Source: Myrica gale
Lineage: Eukaryota; Streptophyta; Magnoliopsida; Fagales; Myricaceae
DNA: 64,000 nucleotides
Assembly: GCA_963930655.1 (NCBI GenBank)
Contig: OZ005610.1
Coordinates: forward strand, 6,825,001-6,889,000
Direction of reading: 5' to 3'
Shown one piece after another: positions 50,090 through 61,150 of the stretch. Under the pieces are notes generated by a model. It saw only the letters and a program-made list of their open reading frames with translations, ran no database searches and was not told the origin of the DNA. The first letter of the stretch is position 1. The number at the start of each line of letters is the position of its first letter. The translations under genes and the position numbers were made by a program.

Positions 50090-50484
50090 GTAATGCCAAT
50101 CTGTGTTCTGGTCAAATTAAGATTTTGATTTAATTTATGTGATGATCATTCATTAAAATGAATATCTATTACATAGATGTTTTAAGATATTACACACCCT
50201 CAGATTATACCAACTGCATCCTCATATTCTCTGTGACAGAAAACATGCCCCAAATCAAACATTCGAAAGATGATTGCATAAACAATACATTATAGGGTAA
50301 AAACATCACGGCAAACAAATATATAGGCGTTACTCATAGGACTAATAAAGGCAAAAGATGCCACCGGAATATAGAGGAAATATATGAAACGACTATGAGT
50401 TGGGTAACAATAGGTACCTCAGAAACTCTATAGGCTTATCTGGTAGAAAAGTAGCCCAACGTACTGTGCTAACTTATTAAGGCG
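50090..50484. other. short region between two pseudogenes
   Basis: Convergent 3' ends of the AAA-ATPase and DHFR-TS pseudogenes. No other feature is seen. Confidence 0.5.
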
Positions 50485-53400
50485 CTATTCTGACATTTTC
50501 ATTTCCATCTTTTGGTGAGGATCATAACTTATAAGCTCAAAGTCAGTTGCCACTAATGAATCGATGTCCTTTTTCTCTGGATTGATCTTCAAAATCTGCA
50601 TGGCACGGGCATGATGATGCACATGTCAAAGAAATATCAATAGAAAAATTAGTAAGCTAATATAGAAGGCAAGATTGGTCAAAAACCCTCCAGTCGCGGC
50701 ATATTTTCGTGTATCACTTATTTGTTGAGACGTATAAAAAAAAAGTATAACCAGCATTCAAATTTTGTCAACTTTGCCAAACAGTAAGAAAGGAAATCAT
50801 CTTCCAATTTTGTGGCACTATACATTAGAGGGTACAGTTTGCACAATTTTCTTTGGAGATCACCCAAGGCTTGTTTTGTAACAAAAAATGATAAATGTCT
50901 TTAACCACAAATGAAAAAACATAAGATCGGCTTCACTTTGATGGCCTTAGAAAGAGCTGAATATCAGGAGAGAGAGAAAGAAAAATCGTAGCACCATAAC
51001 AACGTCCAGCCAATAACTGATAAATATTGTTAAAGAATAAAGGGTGTCCAAGTTTGAAACCTAGTGAATTTAATACATTTATGCCAAAAGAGAAGTTTCA
51101 GATAAAAACTGTCAAAGCCAATAACTCATCTTTTAATTTTGGAAGGAAGCCAATAACTCAAACATTCATCAAATGCAACCATCAGTGTTCTATAGCTTGT
51201 TATACTCACAGGAAAAGGTTTGGGAAGTTTCTGAAGCCGCTCCTGCAGAGGCCTAATCTGAGTTTTATAAACATGAGCATCCCCAATTATGTGGATAAAA
51301 AATCACCAGGAGTGAGGTCTGTAAATCCAAGTTGACATTGAAAAAAGAGAAGGCAAGATATTAAGAAGGTTCAGCAAATACCAAGACAAAATTGCAACAA
51401 AAAAACTCCCAAACTTTCTATCTTGACTAAGGGCGTACCGCAAACGTGAGCAATCATACACGTCAGTAAAGCATAAGTCGCAATGTTAGATGAAACTTCA
51501 AGTCCCATATTAGCAGACCGCTGATACATTTGACAGGATAGCTCCTCATTGGCTACATAGAACTGCAAGAAAGACGAGAATATAAAATTGCAGATTTCCT
51601 AATAAAAAAATAAAGGGTTAAATACACTTTTCGCCCTCCAGACTTTTGGGGTTCTAACACTTTGCACTCCAAACTATCAATTTCGTTACATTTCGCCCTT
51701 CAACTACCAACCATTTACACTTTGCACCCCCTACCGTTAATTTGGACAGAAATTGCTATTTCGGTTCAGTGAAATGACGATTTTACCCTCATCTTTTTTA
51801 TACTTATATTTTGTATAGGGATAAATTTGTCTTTTCACTTAACAAAAATAGCAACTTCCGTCTAAATTAACGGTAGGGGGTGCAAAGTGTAAACGGTTGG
51901 TAGTTGAGAGGCGAAATGTAACAAAATTGATAGTTCGGAGTTCAAAGTGTCAGAACCCCAATAGTCGAGGGGCAAAAAGTGTATTTTTCCCAAAAACAAA
52001 TGAACAAACATCAAAGAAAGTTAGCAGGTTACTTGGGCGAACATGTGACATGGAGGAAGTGCCATCAACTTAAGATCTGATGGATTCCATGCTGAGAGGA
52101 TAATTCGCCTGTCATCCGGTTTATTCTTAATCTTGTCAATAACTTCTGCCAACTGATCAAAGCCTTGGCCCGTATAGTCGGCATGCATGTCAATATATCT
52201 ATAGAAACAGTACATTGTGTCATAGGATGAGTAAAAGGTGAAACAGAGTTTTTCTTTCTGTAAATGGCTAATGCTAACTACTGACCTAGCACCGAAGTGT
52301 CTCCACTGGAATCCATAAATGGATCCCAAGTCACCTTCTTCCCTATCTGACAAATCAATACTGAGGAAGAAAGATCTATACTAGTTAGATATGCACAAGC
52401 ATGATAAATTTATGGCAAATCAGGCTCTGATAGCCAAATAATTGCCTGTCAAGGTAGTCTCTGGATGCATTTCCATCCCAGATATGTATTTCTTTCTCCT
52501 GTAGAACCTATAGACAATAAAATCCTTTAAAAACTAATTCCACCTTAATTTCAACCAATTCACGTTGGATATAGCATCTACACTGCTCATGTCTTTCTAG
52601 AAGTAAAACAAACTAAAAGAGAATGGATTATAATTGACAGTATGCTAACATTCTGGTAATGCATAAATTCACTACGATGACCCAAACTCCGTCACAAAAA
52701 CGAAACTAGCTTTTGAGACTTCGGATGCACAATTACCAAATACCACAAGAGAACTGAAATACTACTAAATGCATAAGCCTTTTATAACAGCTGCGAACCA
52801 AATGCCTAATAGGAACGTCGAACAAATAGAAAAAGAATTAAAAGAGAATAGTTGCACTACTCCTCCAGAATAGAGATGCGTATTCTAAATGATAGAAAGA
52901 ATACCATAAACCCAATACTAGAAGTAATTGGATCTGAGAAATTCTAGATATGTTTAGACTCAATATCAGACAAAATAGAACAAGAAGAGGTGGGCCAGTT
53001 GCAAGAATATCCTTCCAATTAAATAGTAGCTTTTTCCTTTTTCCTTTTACTCAAAGCAGATACTGGCTCATCTGCAATGTTGCAGGAGTAATAACAGAAG
53101 AAAGAACAGGAAGAAGAGAAAAAATTTCATAAAAAATGGATACCATTACCTTTGCATTCGTTGAACCACTGATAAACCATAGCAGTTCCTCAGCAACTCC
53201 CCGCCAAAACACGGTCTAGTAATTTGTGCAAAAAAAAAACACCCTAAGTTAACTCCAGAAAATATAGATGAACATTTCCAGAAAGGGCTATAAATTTTTA
53301 GTCAACTAATGGCATTTGCTGGCAAGCATACTTCTCCAAAATGCCAAAACATGACCAGGGGGGGCAGACAAGAGCAACTCATTACCAAAGGAAAGAAAAA

Positions 53401-54475
53401 AGCACTGTAATTGAGAAGCAAATTGGAAGAGAACCAATACCTCAGTTGTAAGAAGTGGAAATGAACTGCGAAGATTGAACCGCATCTGCGATGGGTGCAA
53501 GTATCAGAAAGGAGCAATATAGAAGTGCTTGTTTGTTAGCAAAGACTATTAGGGAAAGGAAAGACACAAGACATGAAGCTAATCTAAGTTTCATTCTACC
53601 TGGCAAGCAAATTTTGATAGAGTACTGGTCCCTGTCCTGTCATCTCTAAGGTGCAACTCAAGATAATTTCTTGAACCTTCAGGTACACAAACTCGTCATG
53701 TCCCTCAAATATCATCTTTGGCAGGAAGGTAAACTTTTCTACCTTAAACTTACTGTAATCTTCACTTCTTGAATCATGAGCCTCAGTTGTGGAACTTCTT
53801 ACGCGAACATAACTCACAAACGAGTGTCGGATATTATTTTCCACCAGTGAGGGGGAAGAGTACCATGGTCGAAATATAGAGAAATCAATACAGGTAATGA
53901 AAGTGTCACATTCAATGCTTTTCTCAATTTCAGTAATGTGGATGGCAGCACATTGTGGACAGTTGAGTGCTTCCCTGTACCCAAAACCATCAATATCTGT
54001 CAGATCAGTCAGTTACAGTATTGTGATGCACATACAACAACAATTTACCTTAGTATCTGGCCAGCTCCAATAACAAACAATCTCTCGATTGAAGAAGAAT
54101 ATTATGATTCCGCCAATAATTTTAAGGCTGAAGGAATGTTTCCACATATTACGACATCTTCAGCAGTGGCAATATCTGAGCTTTCAGAACGAGTGAGCAC
54201 AACAGTCAGGCGACCAGGCAAAGGAAAGTACTGAAGAGGGATACTTTCCCACGTTTTCCTACCCATTAATACCGCATTCTTCTTCCGAGGATTTGATGTA
54301 GTCATTGTGAGCTCCTTGAAAAATTTGAGGTCAGAAGGCAATCTCCATGGTAATTTTCCATCTTTCCCAATCCCCATTTCACGAGTAGTAGCCACCACAA
54401 CTTGGTAAGTCCTTGGAGGTCAGCATCCACATCTACACTACCATTAGAATTACCAACTGGAACCCCACCAGCCAT
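50485..54475 (-). pseudogene. dihydrofolate reductase-thymidylate synthase pseudogene
   Basis: Bifunctional folate enzyme family: N-terminal DHFR (REMGIGKDGKLPWRLPSDLK, NAVLMGRKTWESIPLQY), C-terminal TS ([85 protein letters not shown], and final ILKINPEKKDID with stop at 50485-50487). Exon order and splice sites are largely kept, but the frame is broken. There is a 1-nt shift between the putative start (54475) and RTYQVVV. An in-frame TAA at about 54109 follows LKLLAES. A 1-nt loss lies in the TS part near 53650, before DDRTGTSTLSKFACQ. An extra T in the exon near 51285 puts a stop after PGDF. One intron has a GC donor (about 52447). A MITE lies in an intron at 51615-51991. Confidence 0.92.
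51615..51991. mobile_element. MITE with long inverted arms (Mutator-like)
   Basis: Left GGGTTAAATACACTTTTCGCCC and the inverted right end GGGAAAAATACACTTTTTGCCC. The arms stay complementary for well over 100 bp (for example TTTACACTTTGCACCCC and GGGTGCAAAGTGTAAA). Flanks AAAAATAAA (51606-51614) and AAAAACAAA (51992-52000) match at 8 of 9 bases, a Mutator-length duplication. It sits in an intron of the DHFR-TS pseudogene. Confidence 0.7.
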
Positions 54476-55623
54476 CACAGAAAACCTTGGGTACGATCTG
54501 TACTTCTCATTCACATGCAAGACTCTAACCAAGCGTGAGGGTGCAGACACAGAAGCGTGGTTAAGGAAGCAATATACCTGTTAGCAATAAGTACAAAAAT
54601 GCGGACAGTATAACTCAAGTGGAAAACAAAAAACATTGTACATCTATAAGAAGGCTCAAACACTTAATATTCTGTAGAAACCTTGGACAAAGATATGTTC
54701 CTCAGAGCGTGATATTGCACCAGCATCTGGACATCTGCCGAATGTCAATCATCTGTGCCTGGAAAAAGAAACTCCTATTTCAATACCACCACCTCCCTAC
54801 GCATTACTGCCAAGAGCACCAGATACAACAAACACCAGAAACAAAGACGCTACAAAATTATGCCAAATACATCAGTGTTGGAGCTTGATTACAACACACC
54901 ATCCCTCATACAGAAAGCTAAAAAACTCTTTTGACCATTATATACTTAAAAAGTAAGAATTTGAACATTTGTAGTTACGAAATTGAACCATGCGACCTAT
55001 TACGAAATTGAACCATGCGTCCTATTGAGTCTTTTTACCATCCCAAACCAACATTGAAACTTTTTTTTGCTTCCTATGAGTCATAGCTGTATGCTTGGAA
55101 GTGTTTGATTGGGAATGTGCAAACATTTTCAAGTGATCAACCATGCGCATTCTTTATCCATGTCAAAATCGTACCGAACAATATTTAGGACAAAAAGAAA
55201 AGAAATATCAAGACCACGGCAAACGTTCAAAGAACATTACAAGATAGAAACAAGATTATAGACACTGCCGACAGGCTTATGTAACACTCCAGACTGCGGA
55301 TACTAAAACCGTTCCGCGGTTCGGAAAATCTTCCCCTTTTTTTTTTGGTCATGATTAAGTTCTAACTACTGCTAATTTATGCAGAAAACAAAAACAATTT
55401 AATCAGTCGTCACTTTTTATAAGGAGACGAGACAAATTCCTCTAAAAGAAGCAAAATTAGACATTCATGTCCAAAACTATTAATCAAGAACAAAAGTGTC
55501 AGGATTGGTAAAAGACGATAATTGCCTCCTCAAAAAGTCAGCACTGTCTTTAGTCAGGAAAAAAGAGAGCTAAAGATACAGAACCTCAAAACTAAAGAAG
55601 AGAGTTGAGAAAAAAAAACCTAA

Positions 55624-55681
<58 letters not shown>

Positions 55682-56463
55682 ACAACTTAGGGTTTAGTCG
55701 AGGTGAAACTGGTTTAGTTACTGAAAGCCGTTTAGATTCAAACGCGGAAAACATACGAGGGCAAATTTGCTTACGTAGTGAACAAGTGATCCATGATAAT
55801 GGTAGCCCGATATCGAGTCAGTTGCTAATAGAGAGAGTCATTTGCGCTACTCCATTGAAATAATCGTGTAATAGTTTGTACTACGTGTGGAATCTCTCTT
55901 GCACCAACTTAGGCCACAGAAGGGTTAACAAACAGAGCCTAGTCAAGCAATTCATTTTCTAATAATTTATTGTTCATTAAATTTCATATTTATTGAATTA
56001 CATTCCCCGCGAATTTCTTGCTCTGGGCTTCTGCTGAATCGTGCCGTGTTGCTCCTATACGTCGAGGGTTTCATTTAAATCTCGTGTCTTGACGAATCGC
56101 CATAGTCCATACAGAGAACTCGCTATAGTTTGGACTCGGATCAATTGAAGTCATGTTTTCTCACAAACGTAATCCTTTCAATTTATAGTCACAACCCACT
56201 TCTTCCAAGAAGTCAAAAGAGGGGGCAATTACAGCTTAAGACGCACAGGCGCTGCTGCCGAGACACAGAGCGATAAAGTACAGCAGACGCACCCAAAAAT
56301 AAAAGAAAAACTCTAAGAGTGACATGTTCACTTGCAGACTACGATTACAATTATTCAAATAACGATCACACTGGAGACACCCTCTCGTGCAACTATACGA
56401 CGTACTAATGAAGTAATCGCAAACATGCCATGGCACAATTCGTCCAGTACAGGAGTCACTTCT
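54476..56463. other. intergenic DNA with GA microsatellite
   Basis: Upstream of the DHFR-TS pseudogene and downstream of SFH. A long (GA)n tract lies at about 55628-55681. No gene is recognised. Confidence 0.5.
55628..55681. repeat. (GA)n microsatellite
   Basis: About 27 uninterrupted GA dinucleotides. GA tracts are common in plant gene leaders; this one may belong to the former DHFR-TS promoter. Confidence 0.9.
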
Positions 56464-59400
56464 TCACCAGCAAGACCTCTTCTTCTGAGAGGGACAGTTA
56501 TAAACACATCTTCAATAAGCCGGACGAGGTATGGGGAAAAAGAAAATTCTAGGGTAGCTGGAGAAACCAAAAACTTAAAACTTAAAACTTACCCTTAACT
56601 TGGCTTCTTCCTGTCTGTCTATGTATGCAAGAAGTTCTTCCTGCCTCATTAGAGCTTCATGCAAAGCCTGCTCAAGAAGAAGCATATAAAATCACAAATA
56701 AATATGACCAGAGTAACTGACATATGCACGCAATCACAGCAAATACAAGAGAAACCTAGAGACTATCAAAGGAGAGATGATATAGCCACCTTTTTTGTTG
56801 CAATTAGCTCTGCTTCCAATGCGTCCACACGACAAACAGCAGCATTCAGCAACTCTGCTTTCTCATAAGGCATCTCAAATGGCTTCGCCTGCAGCATGTC
56901 TACTTTCTCCTCAAGATCTCCCAGCCTTTTCAAAGCAGATGAGAGCAGCTCAGCCTCTTTAAGACCAGGAGCAGGAGAAGGGGGGCGGAACTCCTCCTTT
57001 GGTGATTCAACAGTTAGGATTGTATCAGGCACAGTGATGGGAAGTTTCTTAGTCACCTGGAATGCCACTGAACGTACAATCGTAATTATGGTAATGAGGA
57101 AAGCCATCAGCACAGACCAGATTCGACTAAAAATTCCCTCTGGAGCTTTCCCATTACTTGGCAGAGAAGGTGTTCCTGCAAGTGATTTCAGTATAAAAAA
57201 ACGTCTCTTTTTGGACTTGTCTTAAGGAATTTTTCACAACAGTGTATGTAACACACACACCTGCTAGAATGAAGGAAATCAAACTCTCAACAACTTATCA
57301 AAACTACAAGTCAAAATCATCTAAATATGCTGGAACCATTTCACAGCAGGAGGCATCAACAGGAAAAGACAATAATTACTCAGTCTGTCTATAAGATTTG
57401 TCAGTAGCATGATATAGGCAATGAAAGCCACTCTTGAAACAGATGGGATTAATAATGAGAGCATACAAAGGCCAGGCTATACAAAAATGAGCCCAATAAA
57501 GGTGTAATTAAACTATCTAACCTCCAGGAGCATGTGTCTCTAGCAGCGGTATTGGTTTTTTCCATGCTATGTCCACAGCCTTGTCAATCATGGGAACATA
57601 TTCATCATACTCCAGGACAGCACATGCATTGCTCCCCTTACCAGTGACCCTAGCCTAAATAACCATCAAAGAATAGCTCAGAATCTTTGTTGTGTTCTAA
57701 CCATGTTAATATCTGCAAAGAAGAATAATAATTCCAGTGTCCAAAAGGATGGAAAAAAGAGCTAAACCAGAAAACCCCTTGTTATTTTGACAGTTAGGCT
57801 CTTCTCACCAAAAGGAAATAACAAGCACGTTTACAATCTAAGCCACACCTATAAGAGGCCCTTTTTCCCTTGTTAATTTACAACAACTAATGGAATTGAG
57901 AGAAGTTGAATAGATCGGGTATAAATGTAGTTTAAGCAAGAGATGCTTGACTGTTTAGATGACTTAATTACACTAATTCATCCCCAAAAACAAAAATACA
58001 AGAAAAAACTCAGGCCTTTTCATGTTCAGGATATGCTCCTGCCAATCATTCTCAAATTACATATGATTATCATTTACAAAGACTTACTTCTTCACGGACA
58101 GGAGTCAACCGTGGTTGTGAATAGTTCCTAGATGCTTTAGGAGAAGTAATTTCTTCCACTTCGGATCCTGACTCTGCGGTAGACGTGTCACTACTTCTCA
58201 TCTGGCTCACATGATATAACTACCATTAGAGAACACTCAAGACTGAATTCTAGCTGTCAATACAAAGCTCAGGTTCCATATCACAGACCATACCATTGCA
58301 AAATGTGGCTTCTCACTTGCAATTACCCTTCCATCGCCATTTGAAATTGTTACTATTTGTCTAGTACATTGTGCTTCCCCACTAAGAACCATCTACACAT
58401 ACAACTATTTTTTAAGACATAAAGTACAGTTGCCAAGAAAATGATCAGCAAAACCAGTGGAAAATCTTATTTCCAGCATCAGCTGAGCACCAAACCTTTA
58501 ATATGTCTGGATCATTCCATGGCCCTTTATCTGACCTCGTGCAACCTCCCTTATCAGCACATGTACAGCTACCACCAAGAAATTCTGGCAACTGACTGTG
58601 CAAGTCCCAAAACAAATACTTTTATTCATGGTCAATCAAAGTGTAATGAAAAAAAGAAAGCACCAGCATAGCTGAAAACAAAGTCCAGGTACCTTGCATC
58701 AATTGCTTCAAGTAATTTGCTCTGGTATTTGTTCCCAAGAACCTGTGAGCATTCCAAACTGAGTTAATTCTGTTAAAAATTTCTGCTAACTCAAACTAAT
58801 AAACGTTTTAAGGGATAAAAAAGGCATAACTTTAGTAATTAAACATACATGAATCTTTGTAGTTGTTTTGGGATCAAGGAAAGTTTTCACCGTGTTCCAT
58901 AGCAGCTTAAAACCAGGGCCAGCATTAATGATAAACATTTGAGCAAGTGTCTGCGTAGATGTGGTTCTCGTGTTAGAAGAAAAGGTACAACTCTTTATAA
59001 TTCAGACCCTCTGAAAATCAGAAACTAATATGACAGTGGTGACAAATGAGACCACATACTTCAGGGTAGTTGTCATTATCAATCTTCTGCAGCCGCATGA
59101 TGAGTTCTCGTGAAGCCTTGTTTAGGTTTTTTAAACCCTACAATGAAAATAGGTTATAAAAGAAACACAGGACTGTACTACAATCTCCCATAATGCAAAA
59201 CTAAATACGTACCAGGAAGACATTAGCTATTAACATTTAATTTATAAACCTACCACGCCTTGAACATCTAGAATTGTTGTACTTGAATTTATGTGTCTCT
59301 TTGCAGCAATAGTGCAAGCTGGAAACTTAATTGCAAAGCTCTGTTCAAACCCCTGCACGTGGTATCTCACATACCGGTCCAATGTTGTCACTTGCAGAAG

Positions 59401-61150
59401 CTTATTGGGATCAATTTTTCCCAGTCTTTCAATGTATATAGGCCTTCCCTCCTTATCTACTCCATGATAAAACTGAGGGTAGTGTTTTAGAACCTCATTT
59501 GCCTCCGAAAACTCAAAATCCTGAAAAAAATAAATAATCTTTCAAACATAAAGCATCATGTTGGAGTATTATAGACTGCAATCTTTCAGGATGCATGCCA
59601 CAAAACACACGGAAAAGGTCAGAACAATAGCCTTGAAATGCAGGAAAAGCATTTACCTCCAAAATTGTGTCTGTACCAAAGTCTTTCCTCCATTGAAGCA
59701 TGTTGGCCCACATGTGCTTTGTTTTCTCAATATCAAACTTCCTTGCTTTCAGGAATCTGTTACAATAAACCTCAAAGATCAAAACAGTGTATAAGCTGAA
59801 TGTGCTATAGTGTGGAGTTGTAGAACATATGAATCAATGCGCAGTTGCCCCCCCCCCCTGGCCCCCTTTTCGGATGAGAATACCAATGCGTGCCTCCTGA
59901 AGTCAAGTGTGGAGTTATATATTAATGCATTAGGCATCTTCCACAAGATGATCCAATGTATCTGTAAAAACTATAGAGCCACTGAAAGGGGAAAAAGAAA
60001 AGAGGACATAATTAAATGCCAACTTATAGTAAGTGAAGCTTGCACTGAGGAGTCTTTTCAGCCAGAAAGCATAGAAGGGATGAGGGATGAGGGGGCAGAT
60101 AGATAGTCACACCTAGGGAATATAGCCTAATTGAGACAAGTTACAAAACAACTACATTTCATTTCTTCCTTCTTAAAAGTTTGAAGGCCACCATAAACTT
60201 TTGGTAACAAATCAACTAGCTTAAACAAGCGACAAAGACAATTATGGGCCAGACAAATTAAACATTAAATGCGACTGACATTTCTACAAATCAAGTAGGA
60301 TAAACAAGAAGAATTACGAATAAAAATAAGAAGGCAAAAGTCAAAATTTACATATAGTGCACTCGTTACAAAAACTTGAAACAGACACACCATAGAAGCC
60401 TACCTCTGAACCATGAAAATATAGAATCATACAACAAAAGATTCATTATAGATAACAAGAAAACAAATGGAGATCACCTCAACAACATGTGATAATCATC
60501 ATGTCTCGGAGGAAGCAATTCCTCCAGGATAAGTGCCTGTCGAAATGCATCTACGACCTGCAGCTCCTCAACATCCCGAACATCCTCAATTGAGACAGCA
60601 GTGTTCAGGCTAACACTCTTCTTCCGGCTGCCTCTCTTCTTAAGAGAATGTCTGAATTTGCTAGATGCGCTGATTGCTTTCTTCTTTAGACTCCCAATTC
60701 TAGTCCGCTTGTCATCCTCCGAGTTCTCAACATCTGATTTCCGTTCTTTTCTCTCCTCGTGGCCAGAGAATCCCTCAAAGCCTAAAAGCAAGTCTCTGAT
60801 TAGGTCCTCTTCAATTTCAATTTCTCTTTCCGCATAAATTCATTTATGGAAGACAAAAACACAAATTGTGAAATATTAATCCAAAGCAAAAACCCTAAAT
60901 TATACGTCAGTCAAATTCTTAAGGCAATTGCATTGTCAGATAGACAAATATATTGACTATTCTCAGCCACAAAACTGGCTAACTATATAGGCAGATAACC
61001 ATGTTTGATATAACATTCGATCGAAATAGATCGCACGAAGCACATGACCAATCCGATATTTAACGGAAAGATAAACCATAATTTCCACAAATATCGGTAA
61101 AAAGAAATGCACTCACAAGGCCTTGCGAAGCGATCGAGCGGACCCGACAT
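56464..61150 (-). CDS. SFH: Sec14-like PtdIns/PtdCho transfer protein, SFH (620 aa)
   Basis: Lipid-transfer and phosphoinositide-signalling protein with Sec14 and nodulin domains. Fourteen exons: 61150-61117, 60781-60478, 59756-59657, 59520-59254, 59137-59060, 58950-58849, 58742-58693, 58595-58496, 58392-58294, 58201-58088, 57654-57522, 57175-56790, 56667-56593 and 56484-56464. They sum to 1863 nt, 620 aa. It starts [13 protein letters not shown] basic region ([20 protein letters not shown]) precedes the CRAL-TRIO N part and the Sec14 lipid domain ([58 protein letters not shown]). A hydrophobic stretch [13 protein letters not shown], a coiled coil and the nodulin-like lysine tail KLRKKRSCW follow. 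The last exon is only 21 nt; reading through its donor would give a different short tail. Confidence 0.94.
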
